A stretch of 64,000 nt of DNA from Pseudomonas siliginis (lineage in GTDB: Bacteria; Pseudomonadota; Gammaproteobacteria; Pseudomonadales; Pseudomonadaceae), in contig NZ_JAHSTW010000007.1 of assembly GCF_019145195.1 (NCBI RefSeq), forward strand, positions 124,001-188,000, in the 5' to 3' direction. The translations under genes and the position numbers were made by a program. Each line of letters starts with the position of its first letter. Position 1 is the first letter of the stretch. Under the pieces are notes generated by a model that was not told where the DNA came from, searched no databases, and worked only from the letters and a program-made list of their open reading frames with translations. Of this stretch, positions 39,096 to 49,063 are shown piece after piece.

Positions 39096-39917
39096 ATGCC
39101 GCGTTTTCTCGCTCCGCTGCTGTTGCTCTGCCTGACCTTCAACGCCCACGCCGACAGCTACATCACTCGGCTGCTGAACAAACCGGTGCCGGGCGGCGTC
39201 GCCGTGGTGGATCTGGGCACTGTCGCGCAGGCGCCGAAAGCCACTTATCAGGGCAAACCGGTGCTGGTGGTCAAGGAGCAGAACAATTGGCTGGCAATCG
39301 TTGGCGTGCCGCTGACAGTCAAGCCCGGCGCACAGCAGATCAGCAGTGGCGGGCGCAATCTGCCCTTCACCGTGGGCAGCAAGAAATATCCGGAACAGCA
39401 CATCACCCTGAAGAACAAACAGCAGGTCAATCCGAACGCCGACAACCTCAAGCGCATCGAGGGTGAACTGGCGGAACAGATCGCGGCTTACCGCAGTTTC
39501 AGCCCGAACACGCCGAGCAATCTGCTGCTGGACAAACCGGTCAACGGGCCGCTGTCGAGCAAGTTCGGCGTGCGTCGTTTCTTCAATGGCGAAGAACGTA
39601 ATCCTCATGCCGGTCTCGATTTCGCAGTGCCCGCGGGCACGCCGATCAAGACCCCGGCGGCGGGCAAGGTGATTCTGATCGGCAATTACTTCTTCAACGG
39701 CAACACGGTGTTTGTTGACCACGGCCAGGGCTTTATCAGCATGTTCTGCCACATGTCGAAGATCGACGTGAAAAACGGCCAGCAACTGGCGCGCGGCGCG
39801 GTGGTGGGCAAGGTCGGCGCGACCGGCCGGGCAACCGGGCCGCATATGCACTGGAACGTCAGCCTGAATGATGCGCGGGTGGATCCGGCGATTTTCATTG
39901 GTGCCTTCCAACCTTGA
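39096..39917 (+). CDS. M23-family metallopeptidase, exported
   Basis: This 273-residue protein has a signal peptide (cut after AHA, before DSYIT), an N-terminal beta domain and a LytM/M23 domain (about 170-265) with zinc motifs HAGLD and HMHW. The intact HxxxD and HxH indicate an active endopeptidase that cuts peptidoglycan cross-links in the periplasm. It starts 3 bases after xseA, so it is cotranscribed, though the two functions are not obviously linked. The same arrangement is common in Pseudomonas. Confidence 0.9.
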   Translation: MPRFLAPLLLLCLTFNAHADSYITRLLNKPVPGGVAVVDLGTVAQAPKATYQGKPVLVVKEQNNWLAIVGVPLTVKPGAQQISSGGRNLPFTVGSKKYPEQHITLKNKQQVNPNADNLKRIEGELAEQIAAYRSFSPNTPSNLLLDKPVNGPLSSKFGVRRFFNGEERNPHAGLDFAVPAGTPIKTPAAGKVILIGNYFFNGNTVFVDHGQGFISMFCHMSKIDVKNGQQLARGAVVGKVGATGRATGPHMHWNVSLNDARVDPAIFIGAFQP

Positions 39918-39941
39918 GTATGTGTTGAGGCGACCGGCCTC

Positions 39942-40020
39942 TTCGCGAGCAGGCTCGCTCCCACACTGGATCTTGTTCACAACAAAGATCCCCTGTGGGA
40001 GCGAGCCTGCTCGCGAAGGC
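39942..40020. repeat. REP pair, class A, inward-facing GTGGGAG ends
   Basis: A reverse copy (39942-39964) is followed by a forward copy (39995-40020). It lies between the M23 peptidase gene and the leuA leader. Confidence 0.95.
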
Positions 40021-40213
40021 GGCCTATAACACACCGCCATACTCAATGAATCTCCAAAAACTCAATTGCGCCCCAATCTAGGCTTACGCAAACATCAACA
40101 ACTTCCACCGCCTTAAGCGCAATAAACTCCTGCAAAATTCCGCTTTCCGGGTATTCCTCTCAATTTTTTTCGACTGCTTGCCATCCTTTCCCCTCGCGGT
40201 TAGGGTTGAAGCC

Positions 40214-40291
40214 ATGAAAACCTCTCACACCCTCATTCAGCTTCGCCAGCACCGCAGCCTGTGCCTCGTCAGCGCACGACTGCCAGGCTGA
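40214..40291 (+). CDS. Possible leader peptide of leuA (25 aa)
   Basis: A short frame starts at 40214 ([20 protein letters not shown]..., five Leu in 25 residues) with AGGG about 7 bases upstream, and ends 90 bases before leuA. A small hairpin, GGCCG-cctctttt-CGGCC, lies at about 40344-40360. Leu-containing leader peptides control leucine genes by attenuation in other bacteria. Here the Leu codons are scattered, not in a run, and no strong terminator is seen, so this is a candidate only. Confidence 0.35.
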   Translation: MKTSHTLIQLRQHRSLCLVSARLPG

Positions 40292-40380
40292 ATCGCTGCG
40301 CCTCGTCCCACGCTTTTCCAAGAACATTCGTTCAACCGGCAGGCCGCCTCTTTTCGGCCCAGACAACAAGGAATTTCCCG

Positions 40381-42060
40381 ATGAGCATGCTCAAAGACCC
40401 GTCTTCGAAATACCGCGCGTTTCCCGTCATCAACCTGCCGGATCGCACCTGGCCGTCGAAGACCATCGACGCCGCGCCGATCTGGTGCAGCTCCGACCTG
40501 CGTGACGGCAACCAGTCGCTGATCGAACCAATGGACGCGGCGAAGAAGCTGCGGTTCTGGAAAACCCTGGTGCAGGTCGGCGTGAAGGAGATCGAAGCGT
40601 CGTTCCCGGCCGCGTCGCAAACCGACTTCGACTTCGTGCGTACGCTGATCGAAGAAGGCCACATCCCGGACGACACCACCATTCAGGTACTGACCCAGGG
40701 CCGTGAAGACCTGATCGAGCGCACCTTCGAATCCCTGCGCGGGGCGAAGAAAGCCATCGTTCACCTGTACAACGCCACTTCGCCTTCTTTCCGTCGCATC
40801 GTCTTCAACCAGGACAAGGACGGTATCAAGGCCATCGCAGTCAACGCTGCCAAGCTGTTCGTCAAATATGCAGCCATGCAGCCGGAAACCGAGTGGACCT
40901 TCGAATACTCGCCGGAAACCTTCAGCGCTACCGAGCTGGAATTCGCCAAGGAAGTCTGCGATGCAGTGATCGAGGTGTGGAACCCGACGCCTGAGCACAA
41001 GATGATCCTCAACCTGCCGGCCACCGTTGAATGCGCGACGCCGAACGTTTACGCCGACCAGATCGAGTGGTTCGGCCGCAACATCAATCGTCGTGACAGC
41101 GTGATCATCAGCCTGCACACCCACAACGACCGTGGCACCGGCGTCGCGGCCACCGAGCTGGGCCTGATGGCCGGCGCCGATCGCGTCGAAGGCTGCCTGT
41201 TCGGCAACGGCGAGCGCACCGGTAACGTCGACCTCGTCACCGTCGCATTGAACATGTACACCCAGGGTCTCGACCCGCAGCTGGACTTCTCCGACATCGA
41301 CGGCGTGCGCAAAGTGGTTGAGGAGTGCAACCAGATTCAGGTTCACCCACGTCACCCGTACGTTGGCGACCTGGTGCACACCGCGTTCTCCGGCTCGCAC
41401 CAGGATGCGATTCGCAAAGGCTTCTCCCAGCAGAAACCCGATGCACTGTGGGAAGTGCCGTACTTGCCGATCGACCCGGCCGACATTGGCCGCAGCTACG
41501 AGGCGGTGATTCGCGTCAACAGCCAATCGGGCAAGGGCGGCATCGCTTACTTGCTGGAACAGGAATACGGCATCAGCCTGCCACGCCGCATGCAGATCGA
41601 GTTCAGCCAGGTCGTGCAGCGTGAAACCGATCGCCTGGGCCTGGAGATGACAGCCAAGCAGATTCACTCACTGTTGATCAGCGAATACCTGCAAGCCAAC
41701 ACTCCTTACGCGCTGGTCAGCCATCGTTTGCAGGAAGAGAACGGCAACAGCGCCGTCGAAGTCGAAGTGGCCAGCAAAGGTCAGGGCGAAACCAACCTGC
41801 ACTGGCGCGGCAAGGGTAACGGCGCGCTGGAAGCACTGGTCGCCGGCCTGCCGATTCCGGTGGAAATCATGGACTACAACGAACACGCGATCGGCGCGGG
41901 CACCAATGCCAAAGCGGCGGCCTACATCGAACTGCGGGTGAACGGTGAACGTGCGGTGCACGGCGTGGGTATCGATGAAAACATCACCACCGCCAGCTTC
42001 AAGGCATTGTTCAGCGCACTGAACCGCTCGCTGAGCCAGCCGGAGGCGAAAGCGGCGTAA
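40381..42060 (+). CDS. leuA: 2-isopropylmalate synthase
   Basis: This 559-residue enzyme condenses acetyl-CoA with 2-oxoisovalerate, the first committed step of leucine synthesis. The N-terminal TIM barrel has LRDGNQSL and SLHTHNDRG metal-binding motifs; the C-terminal LeuA dimer/allosteric domain (about 425-555) senses leucine. It is the long class II form typical of pseudomonads. The ATG at 40381 has AAGGAA upstream (40368). A leader frame precedes it and an intrinsic terminator follows. Confidence 0.96.
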   Translation: MSMLKDPSSKYRAFPVINLPDRTWPSKTIDAAPIWCSSDLRDGNQSLIEPMDAAKKLRFWKTLVQVGVKEIEASFPAASQTDFDFVRTLIEEGHIPDDTTIQVLTQGREDLIERTFESLRGAKKAIVHLYNATSPSFRRIVFNQDKDGIKAIAVNAAKLFVKYAAMQPETEWTFEYSPETFSATELEFAKEVCDAVIEVWNPTPEHKMILNLPATVECATPNVYADQIEWFGRNINRRDSVIISLHTHNDRGTGVAATELGLMAGADRVEGCLFGNGERTGNVDLVTVALNMYTQGLDPQLDFSDIDGVRKVVEECNQIQVHPRHPYVGDLVHTAFSGSHQDAIRKGFSQQKPDALWEVPYLPIDPADIGRSYEAVIRVNSQSGKGGIAYLLEQEYGISLPRRMQIEFSQVVQRETDRLGLEMTAKQIHSLLISEYLQANTPYALVSHRLQEENGNSAVEVEVASKGQGETNLHWRGKGNGALEALVAGLPIPVEIMDYNEHAIGAGTNAKAAAYIELRVNGERAVHGVGIDENITTASFKALFSALNRSLSQPEAKAA

Positions 42061-42078
42061 TCCGACTGCTGAAATGCG

Positions 42079-42114
42079 AAAGGCCCCAGAGTGTGAGCTC
42101 CGGGGCCTTTTTTT
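42079..42114 (+). terminator. Intrinsic terminator after leuA
   Basis: AAAGGCCCC (42079-42087) pairs with GGGGCCTTT (42102-42110), followed by more T on the plus strand, 19 bases after the leuA stop. Confidence 0.92.
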
Positions 42115-42147
42115 GCCTACAGGTTTCTGGCTGACTTTTATGGCCCC

Positions 42148-42216
42148 TTCGCGAGCAGGCTCGCTCCCACATTTGGAATGCATTTCCCTGTGGGAGCGAG
42201 CCTGCTCGCGAAGGCG
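42148..42216. repeat. REP pair, class A, inward-facing GTGGGAG ends
   Basis: A reverse copy (42148-42170) precedes a forward copy (42190-42216). It lies between the leuA terminator and the convergent amidase gene. Confidence 0.95.
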
Positions 42217-42237
42217 TCCTGACAGGCGCTGGGAGTA

Positions 42238-43029
42238 TCAGGTGAACTCAAACGTGTCGGCATCCAGGTTCGCCGGAAAGCGCCCGCGATACGCCGCCAA
42301 CGGCGCCGCTTCCACAATCACCTTGAACACACCATCCGCCTCCCCCGCCGCCAGCAACGTCTCGCCCTGAAAATCCAGCACCTGACTGTCACCGGTATAC
42401 GCGAAGCCTTTGCCATCGCTGCCCACCCGATTTACCGCTGCCACGTAGCAGAGATTTTCAATCGCTCGTGCCGGCAGCAGGCGATTCCAGTGCAGACGCC
42501 GTGCGCCCGGCCAGTTGGCGGTGTATAGCAGCAGATCGGTGTCCTGCGCGTCGCGGCTCCACACCGGGAAACGCAGGTCGTAGCAGATCAGCGGACGAAT
42601 CCGCCAGCCCTTGAGCTCGAACTGCACCTGACGCTCGCCCGGCGTGTAATGGTTGTGCTCGCCGGCCATACGAAACAGGTGACGCTTGTCGTAATGCAGC
42701 ACTTCACCGTCCGGCCGCGCCCACAGCAAGCGGTTGCGATGGCTGCCGTCAGCCGCCTGGATGATCACGCTGCCAGTGATGACCGCATCGAACTTGGCCG
42801 CCTGCGCCCGCAGCCATTTACTGGTCGGGCCGTTTTCGGCTTCGGCGAGGGTTTCCGATTCCATGGAAAAACCGGTGGTGAACATCTCCGGCAGGATAAT
42901 CAGATCGGCGCCACGGGCCTGCTCCAGCAGCAGCTCGAAATGCTCGAGGTTGGCCTGGCGGTCGTGCCAGGCCAGGCTGGTCTGGATCAACGCCAGAGTC
43001 AGGTCTGGCAATGCACTCAGATCACGCAT
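42238..43029 (-). CDS. Omega-amidase / nitrilase-superfamily amidohydrolase (YafV-like)
   Basis: This 263-residue hydrolase has the nitrilase triad Glu48 (LPEMF), Lys115 (YDKRHLF) and Cys149 (ICYDLRFP). It resembles E. coli YafV, an omega-amidase that hydrolyses 2-oxoglutaramate or 2-oxosuccinamate. It overlaps the end of the aminotransferase gene by 13 bases. A glutamine- or methionine-linked transaminase coupled to an omega-amidase makes a reaction pair that pulls transamination forward. Confidence 0.88.
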   Translation of the reverse strand: MRDLSALPDLTLALIQTSLAWHDRQANLEHFELLLEQARGADLIILPEMFTTGFSMESETLAEAENGPTSKWLRAQAAKFDAVITGSVIIQAADGSHRNRLLWARPDGEVLHYDKRHLFRMAGEHNHYTPGERQVQFELKGWRIRPLICYDLRFPVWSRDAQDTDLLLYTANWPGARRLHWNRLLPARAIENLCYVAAVNRVGSDGKGFAYTGDSQVLDFQGETLLAAGEADGVFKVIVEAAPLAAYRGRFPANLDADTFEFT

Positions 43030-44165
43030 AGTTTCGCCGCCGCTTCACGCAGCGTCTCCTCGCGTTTGGCAAAGCACAGGCGTATCAGGCGCTGGCCTTG
43101 CGGTGGATTCTGGTAGAACACCGACACCGGAATGCTCGCGACACCGTGCTCGCGAGTCATCCACATGGCCATGTCGACATCATTCAGATCAGGACGGATC
43201 TGCGAATAATCGACCAACTGGAAATAGGTGCCGGTGACTCGGGTAAAACTGAAGCGCGACGGCGCGAGCAGATCGCAGAACAGATCGCGCTTGGCCTGAT
43301 AGAAACCCGGCAGCTCTTCAACGTGCTCCGGGTGCTCGGCCATGTAATCGGCCAGCGCGTATTGCAGCGGCGTGACGCCACAGAAACTGACGTACTGATG
43401 CACCTTGCGCAATTCGGCTGTCAGCGCTGGCGGGGCGACGACGTAGCCGGTTTTCCAGCCGGTGACGTGGTACGTCTTGCCGAACGAGCTGACCACGAAC
43501 GCGCGCTGATACAACTCTTCATGGGCCAGCACGCTGACATGCGGCACGCCGTCGAAAACCAAGTGCTCGTAGACTTCGTCGCTGATCAGATAGATGTCGC
43601 GATCGCGGATCAACGCCGCCAGTTGATCGAGCTCGTCGCGGCTGATCAACGCGCCGCTAGGGTTGTGCGGGGTGTTGATGACGATCATTTTCGTCCGCGG
43701 GCTCAGGGCCGCAGCGAGCTGGTCGAAGTCGATGGAGAAATCGTCCGGATTCAGCTGCACATGCACGCAACGACCGCCCGCCAGCTCCGTCGCCGGGGCG
43801 TAGCTGTCGTAGCACGGATCGAAGACGATGACTTCATCGCCGCTGTGAATCACTGCCTGAATCGCGCAGAAGATTGCCTGAGTCGCACCGGGCGTTACCG
43901 TCACTTCATGATCGGCATCGACAGTCACGCCATAGCTGCGCGCGATCTTGGCCGCGATCTGCTGACGCAACGCCGGCAATCCGGTCATCGGTGAATACTG
44001 GTTATGGCCACTGGCGATATGCCGCCCGACCGCATCACGCAACGACTGCGGGCCGTCGAAATCCGGGAAACCCTGGGACAGGTTGATCGCGCCGGTCTGC
44101 GCCGCGAGCTGAGACATCTGCGTGAAAATAGTGATGCCGATATTCGGCAGCTTGCTGGTGATCAT
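43017..44165 (-). CDS. PLP-dependent aminotransferase, methionine/kynurenine type (YbdL-like)
   Basis: This 382-residue fold-type I aminotransferase has the PLP lysine Lys230 in SSFGKTYHVTGWK, NTPHNPSG near 164-171 and ISDEVYEHL near 194-202. It resembles E. coli YbdL (methionine aminotransferase) and glutamine transaminase K. The overlap with a YafV-like omega-amidase gene supports use of glutamine or asparagine as amino donor, for example to remake methionine from its 2-oxo acid. The ATG at 44165 gives the family N-terminus. Confidence 0.88.
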   Translation of the reverse strand: MITSKLPNIGITIFTQMSQLAAQTGAINLSQGFPDFDGPQSLRDAVGRHIASGHNQYSPMTGLPALRQQIAAKIARSYGVTVDADHEVTVTPGATQAIFCAIQAVIHSGDEVIVFDPCYDSYAPATELAGGRCVHVQLNPDDFSIDFDQLAAALSPRTKMIVINTPHNPSGALISRDELDQLAALIRDRDIYLISDEVYEHLVFDGVPHVSVLAHEELYQRAFVVSSFGKTYHVTGWKTGYVVAPPALTAELRKVHQYVSFCGVTPLQYALADYMAEHPEHVEELPGFYQAKRDLFCDLLAPSRFSFTRVTGTYFQLVDYSQIRPDLNDVDMAMWMTREHGVASIPVSVFYQNPPQGQRLIRLCFAKREETLREAAAKLCVI

Positions 44166-44177
44166 CGGAGGCCCCTT

Positions 44178-44316
44178 GCAGGTGAGCTGCAAGTTTCAAG
44201 CGTCAAGCTGCAAGCTGCAAGCAAAAACCCGCGCCCACAAAAAAGGGCTTCATACGAAGCCCTCTCTGCTTTACCGCTTTTACTTGCAGCTTGCAGCTTG
44301 AAACTCGCAGCTGCTT
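44178..44316. repeat. Inverted GCTGCAAG-type repeats around a terminator
   Basis: AAGCTGCAAGCTGCAAGC (about 44203-44222) and its complement CTTGCAGCTTGCAGCTTG (about 44284-44301) flank the der terminator. Each arm also contains tandem 7-mers. This is another dispersed repeat type, distinct from the REP classes here. Confidence 0.75.
44237..44263 (-). terminator. Intrinsic terminator after der
   Basis: On the minus strand AGGGCTTC-gtat-GAAGCCCT is followed by TTTTTT. It lies 54 bases beyond the der stop and before the aminotransferase gene. Confidence 0.9.
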
Positions 44317-45789
44317 CTACTTCTTGTCGCGGCGCTTCTTGCTGGCTTTCTTGTTGTGCGACATCAAGCGACGCTTCTTGTTGACCTGGCGGTCGGTCAG
44401 CGTGTTCTTGTTGCCTTCGTACGGGTTCTCGCCGCCCTTGAACTCGATGCGGATCGGCGTACCGACCAACTTGAGTACACGACGGTAAGTGTTTTCCAGA
44501 TAGCGCACGTACGACTTCGGCACTTTCTCGATCTGGTTACCGTGGATCACGATGATCGGCGGGTTCGCACCACCGAGGTGAGCGTAGCGCAGCTTGATCC
44601 GGCGGTTGTTGACCATCGGCGGCGCGTGCTCGCCCACCGCATCTTCGAGAATCTGGGTCAGACGGTTGGTCGGCCAGCGGGTAACAGCGGACTTGAACGA
44701 GTTCTGCACCGAAGCGTAGAGGTTGCCCACGCCCGTGCCGTGCAACGCCGAGATGAAGTGAATGTCGGCGTAGTCGACGAAGAACAGACGACGTTGCAGC
44801 TCGACTTTCACAAAGTCGCGCTCGCTCGGCGTCATGCCGTCCCACTTGTTGATCGCGATGACCAGCGCACGACCGGATTCGATCGCGAAGCCCAGCAGGT
44901 TCAGGTCGTGATCGACCACACCCTCGCGGGCGTCCATCACGAAGATCACCACGTTGGCGTCTTTGATCGCCTGCAGGGTTTTGACCACGGAGAACTTTTC
45001 GACTTCTTCGTGGATCTTGCCCCGCTTGCGCACACCGGCGGTGTCGATCAGCGTGTACTTCTCTTCATTGCGCTCGAACGGAATGTAGATGCTGTCGCGG
45101 GTGGTGCCCGGCTGGTCATACACGATGACCCGGTCTTCACCGAGCATACGGTTGACCAGGGTCGACTTGCCGACGTTCGGACGGCCGATGATGGCGATCT
45201 TGATCCCGTCTTTCTCGCTCGGGCCAGGAATGCGCTTGGCTTCCTCGCCTTCGGCAACGACTTCTTCCTCTTCGCCCTCAGCCGGCTCGTCATCATCGCG
45301 CGGGAATTCGCTCAGGGCGGCTTCCAGCAGTTGCGTGATGCCACGGCCGTGGGCGCCGGCGATCGGGATCGCGTGGCCCATGCCCAGCGGGGCGAATTCG
45401 GCGCGGGCCATTTCCGGGTCGATGTTGTCGACCTTGTTGGCCACCACGTGGGAACGCTTGTTACGTTTGCGCAAATGCTCGGCGATCATCTGGTCGGCAG
45501 CGGTAAAACCGGCCTTGGCATCTACCAGAAACAGCACCACATCGGCTTCTTCGATGGCCAGCAGCGACTGCTCGGCCATTTTTTCGTCCATACCATGTTC
45601 GTCACCGGAGATACCGCCGGTGTCGATCAGAATGTAGGAACGCCCTTGCCACTTGGCCTCACCGTACTGGCGATCACGGGTCAGACCGGACAGGTCGCCG
45701 ACGATGGCGTCACGCGTCCTGGTCAGGCGGTTGAACAAGGTGGACTTGCCGACGTTCGGTCGGCCCACCAGGGCGATTACGGGAACCAT
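44317..45789 (-). CDS. der: Ribosome-assembly GTPase Der (EngA)
   Basis: This 490-residue protein has two tandem GTPase domains, each with a P-loop (GRPNVGKST near residues 9-17 and again near 200), and a C-terminal KH-like domain with a Lys/Arg-rich tail ([15 protein letters not shown]) that contacts rRNA. It is essential for 50S subunit assembly. An acidic Glu-rich linker separates the two GTPase domains. It is the last gene of the long minus-strand run, after bamB; a hairpin terminator lies between bamB and der. The ATG at 45789 is chosen. Confidence 0.97.
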   Translation of the reverse strand: MVPVIALVGRPNVGKSTLFNRLTRTRDAIVGDLSGLTRDRQYGEAKWQGRSYILIDTGGISGDEHGMDEKMAEQSLLAIEEADVVLFLVDAKAGFTAADQMIAEHLRKRNKRSHVVANKVDNIDPEMARAEFAPLGMGHAIPIAGAHGRGITQLLEAALSEFPRDDDEPAEGEEEEVVAEGEEAKRIPGPSEKDGIKIAIIGRPNVGKSTLVNRMLGEDRVIVYDQPGTTRDSIYIPFERNEEKYTLIDTAGVRKRGKIHEEVEKFSVVKTLQAIKDANVVIFVMDAREGVVDHDLNLLGFAIESGRALVIAINKWDGMTPSERDFVKVELQRRLFFVDYADIHFISALHGTGVGNLYASVQNSFKSAVTRWPTNRLTQILEDAVGEHAPPMVNNRRIKLRYAHLGGANPPIIVIHGNQIEKVPKSYVRYLENTYRRVLKLVGTPIRIEFKGGENPYEGNKNTLTDRQVNKKRRLMSHNKKASKKRRDKK

Positions 45790-45811
45790 GCGGCTCTCCA
45801 CTTCGTTATTT

Positions 45812-45845
45812 CAGAAAATACAAAAGCCGCTGCGAGGCAGCGGCT
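45812..45845 (-). terminator. Intrinsic terminator between bamB and der
   Basis: On the minus strand AGCCGCTGC-ctc-GCAGCGGCT is followed by TTTTGTATTTT. Two further hairpins (CCCTGC-tgat-GCAGGG and CTTGGGG-atga-CCCCAAG, 45880-45916) lie between it and the bamB stop. der is therefore either read through or has its own promoter. Confidence 0.8.
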
Positions 45846-45924
45846 GGTGCTCGGGGCAACACCCGGGGGCGCTGCAAACCCTGCTGATGCAGGGCCGCTT
45901 GGGGATGAACCCCAAGCATAGTTG

Positions 45925-47076
45925 TTACTTGATGGTCAGGGCTTCCAGTTTGCCGCTGTTGCCATACACATAAATCGTGTCGCCCACCACCAGCGGACGG
46001 GCACGCAGGCCGTCGCTGTCGATGCGCTCACGGCCGACGAAACGACCGTCGACCTGACTCAGCAGATGCAGATAACCTTCCAGGTCACCCACAGCTACGT
46101 AGCTGGAGAACACTTCCGGTGCCGACAGTTGACGGCGAGCCAGCGAGTCGTTGCTCCACAGTGCGGTGGTGGAACGCTCGTCGACGCCTTCAACGGTGCC
46201 CGAAGACAGGCTCACGTAGACGCTGCCGAAACCTTGAGCGATACCGGCATAGCTCGACGCATCGCGCTGCCACAGTTGACGACCGCTTTCCAGATCCAGT
46301 GCCGCAACGCGACCCTGATAGCTGGCCACGTACAGCGTGCCGCCGGACAGCAGCAGGCCGCCGTCGATGTCGACCACGCGCTCCAGTTCCGAACGACCCT
46401 GTGGAATGGCGATGCGTTGTTCCCACACCGGCACGCCGTTGGAGATGTCCAGCGCAACCACTTTACCGGTCGACAGGCCAGCTACCGCCAGACGGTTGGT
46501 GACCAGCGGAGCACTGGTGCCACGCAGGGTCAGGACCGCCGGGGTGCTGTCATACACCCAGCGCTGGTTGCCGGTGGCAGCGTCCAGACCGATCAGACGA
46601 TCGTCCTGGGTCTGCACAACGACCACGTCGCCATTGTTGGCCGGCGGCGCGAGGACTTCACTGTTGACGCGGGCACGCCACTTCTCTTCACCGTTGCTGG
46701 TGTCCAGAGCGACGACTTCGCCACGCAGGGTACCGATCAGTACCAGACCGTAACCCACGCCAACGGCGCCGGAGACAGGCAGTTCCAGATCCTGGTCCCA
46801 CTTCACGTCGCCATTGCTGCGATCCATGGCCATTACGACACCGGTAACATCGGCGGCGTAGATGGTGTCACCGTCGATCGCCGGCACCAGCATGTTGTAG
46901 GTCTCGCCCTGACCGTCACCGATCGAGCGGCTCCATTGCTTCTGCAGAACCACTTCCTCTTTGAAGTCGGTCAGCTCGGCCGGTGGCAATTCTTTCTTGC
47001 TGTTGCTGCTGCAACCCGCGGCCAGAAGGGCCAGAGCCAGCAATGCTGCATGCTTCCAACGGATCACGTCACGCAT
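45925..47076 (-). CDS. bamB: Outer-membrane assembly lipoprotein BamB
   Basis: This 383-residue lipoprotein (lipobox LLAAGC near residue 22) folds as an eight-bladed PQQ-like propeller with repeated WxxD/LD blades, and helps the BAM complex insert outer-membrane proteins. The ATG at 47076 is chosen by the lipoprotein signal; it overlaps the end of yfgM by 8 bases, as in many gamma-proteobacteria. Confidence 0.96.
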   Translation of the reverse strand: MRDVIRWKHAALLALALLAAGCSSNSKKELPPAELTDFKEEVVLQKQWSRSIGDGQGETYNMLVPAIDGDTIYAADVTGVVMAMDRSNGDVKWDQDLELPVSGAVGVGYGLVLIGTLRGEVVALDTSNGEEKWRARVNSEVLAPPANNGDVVVVQTQDDRLIGLDAATGNQRWVYDSTPAVLTLRGTSAPLVTNRLAVAGLSTGKVVALDISNGVPVWEQRIAIPQGRSELERVVDIDGGLLLSGGTLYVASYQGRVAALDLESGRQLWQRDASSYAGIAQGFGSVYVSLSSGTVEGVDERSTTALWSNDSLARRQLSAPEVFSSYVAVGDLEGYLHLLSQVDGRFVGRERIDSDGLRARPLVVGDTIYVYGNSGKLEALTIK

Positions 47077-47710
47077 CCCCTTTGGCCAGGTCGTCGAGCT
47101 TGATTTGAAGGCCACCGACCGCCGCTTCATCCGACAGTGCCGCCTTGGCTTTTTGATACGCCTTGTTCGCGTCATCGGTACGGCCCAAGCGCACCAGCAG
47201 GTCGCCCTTGAGTTCTTCGCGAGTGGCCAGGAACGCTTTGTCGGCATCGCCGTCGAGCAGTTTCAGGGCGTCTTCGGCCTTGTCCTGCGCGCCCAGCACC
47301 TGCGCCAGACGCTGACGGGCGATTTCGCCCAGCGCCGGGTTGGCCGGTTTGTCGACGATGGCTTTGAGTTCGGTTGCCGCGTCGTCCAGCTTGCCGCTGT
47401 CAACCGCCACTTTGGCGACGAACAGGCTGCCGTATTGCGCATAGGCAGAACCGCCGTATTCGCTGTTGAGCTTGCCGGCCAGATCCGCAACGCGGGCGGC
47501 ATCAGGCTTGCCGTCAGGCGTCAGCGTGGTTTCCAGCAATTGCTGATAGAGCACCGAGGCGCCTTGCGACTGGTTGCTCTGATATTTGTGCCAGGCCTGC
47601 CAGCCGAACACGATGACCAGCGCCAACAGGCCGCCGGTGACCAGAGGTTTGCCGTTGCGTGTCCACCAGTCCTTCAAATCCGCCAACTGTTCGTCTTCGG
47701 TACTCGACAC
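47069..47710 (-). CDS. yfgM: YfgM-like membrane-anchored TPR protein
   Basis: This 213-residue protein has a short cytoplasmic N-terminus, one membrane helix (about 24-42) and a periplasmic TPR-like domain. YfgM works beside the Sec translocon and PpiD in handing over outer-membrane proteins. The start is GTG at 47710 with AAGGAG upstream (47718-47723). It lies between hisS and bamB, its usual place. Confidence 0.92.
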   Translation of the reverse strand: MSSTEDEQLADLKDWWTRNGKPLVTGGLLALVIVFGWQAWHKYQSNQSQGASVLYQQLLETTLTPDGKPDAARVADLAGKLNSEYGGSAYAQYGSLFVAKVAVDSGKLDDAATELKAIVDKPANPALGEIARQRLAQVLGAQDKAEDALKLLDGDADKAFLATREELKGDLLVRLGRTDDANKAYQKAKAALSDEAAVGGLQIKLDDLAKGDA

Positions 47711-47751
47711 CCCAATACTCCTTAATCGCTAAATCGGCTGTTAAGACAGCT

Positions 47752-49041
47752 TCAACCCTGCACGACGCAGGTGGCCAGGTGAGCGGCAAGCGCATCCCAG
47801 GCAATGCTTTGTTGTTCGCCCTGGCCACGCAGGGGTTTGAAACCTACCACTTGCTGGGCCATTTCGTCGTCACCGAGGATCAATGCGTACAGCGCACCGC
47901 TCTTGTCGGCCTTCTTGAACTGGCTTTTGAAACTGCCGGCGCCGGCATTGACTTGCAGGCGCAGGTTTGGAAGTTCATCGCGAACCCGTTCGGCCAGGGC
48001 CAGACCGGCCAGCTCGGCCTCTTCACCGAAGGCGCAGAGGTAGACGTCGACCTGACGGGCAATTTCCTGCGGAATCTGCTCAAGGGTTTCGAGCATCAAT
48101 ACCAGACGCTCGATGCCCATGGCGAAACCGACGCCCGGGGTTGGCTTGCCGCCCATCTGCTCGACCAGACCGTCGTAACGGCCGCCCGCGCACACGGTGC
48201 CTTGGGCGCCGAGCTTGTCGGTGACCCATTCGAAAACGGTTTTGCTGTAGTAATCGAGGCCACGCACCAGTTTCGGGTTGAGCACGTAAGGAATGCCGAC
48301 GGCATCCAGACGCGCCTTCAGGCCTTCGAAGTGAGCGCGGGACTCGTCGTCGAGGTAGTCGGCCATTTTCGGCGCATCGACCAGCACGGCCTGGGTGTCG
48401 GCATTTTTCGTGTCGAGCACGCGCAGCGGGTTGGTTTTCAGGCGACGCTGGCTGTCTTCGTCGAGCTTGTCGTGGTGCGCCGAGAGGTACTCGACCAGGG
48501 CTTCACGATAGCGACCACGGGATTCGCTGGTGCCGAGGCTGTTGAGTTCGAGCTTGACCGCATCACGAATGCCCAGCTCGCCCCACAGGCGCCAGGTCAT
48601 GATGATCAGCTCGGCGTCGATGTCCGGACCGTCGAGGTTGAACACCTCCAGACCGATCTGGTGAAACTGACGATAACGGCCTTTCTGCGGACGCTCGTGG
48701 CGGAACATCGGGCCGATGTACCAGAGTTTCTGCACCTGACCACCGCCGGTGATGCCGTGCTCGAGTACGGCACGCACGCACGCCGCGGTACCTTCCGGAC
48801 GCAGGGTCAGGGAGTCGCCGTTGCGGTCTTCGAAGGTGTACATCTCTTTTTCGACGATGTCGGTCACTTCGCCGATCGAGCGCTTGAACAGCTCGGTGAA
48901 CTCGACGATCGGCATGCGGATCTGCTTGTAACCGTAGTTATCCAGCAGACGCGCCACAGTGCCTTCGAAATAACGCCACAGCGGGGTCTGTTCGGGCAGG
49001 ATGTCGTTCATGCCACGAATGGCTTGCAGAGACTTGCTCAC
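47752..49041 (-). CDS. hisS: Histidyl-tRNA synthetase
   Basis: This 429-residue class II synthetase charges tRNA-His. It shows [10 protein letters not shown] at the N-terminus, the motif 2 region [32 protein letters not shown] and the C-terminal anticodon-binding domain (about 330-425). The start is GTG at 49041, with AAGGAAA upstream. It lies between ispG and yfgM. Confidence 0.97.
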   Translation of the reverse strand: MSKSLQAIRGMNDILPEQTPLWRYFEGTVARLLDNYGYKQIRMPIVEFTELFKRSIGEVTDIVEKEMYTFEDRNGDSLTLRPEGTAACVRAVLEHGITGGGQVQKLWYIGPMFRHERPQKGRYRQFHQIGLEVFNLDGPDIDAELIIMTWRLWGELGIRDAVKLELNSLGTSESRGRYREALVEYLSAHHDKLDEDSQRRLKTNPLRVLDTKNADTQAVLVDAPKMADYLDDESRAHFEGLKARLDAVGIPYVLNPKLVRGLDYYSKTVFEWVTDKLGAQGTVCAGGRYDGLVEQMGGKPTPGVGFAMGIERLVLMLETLEQIPQEIARQVDVYLCAFGEEAELAGLALAERVRDELPNLRLQVNAGAGSFKSQFKKADKSGALYALILGDDEMAQQVVGFKPLRGQGEQQSIAWDALAAHLATCVVQG

Positions 49042-49063
49042 AAAATTTCCTTAATTCATTCGA

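Noticed and set aside
40237..41667. Minus-strand frame of 476 codons opposite leuA
   Set aside because: leuA motifs are intact on the plus strand; the opposite frame has no start signal or family resemblance.
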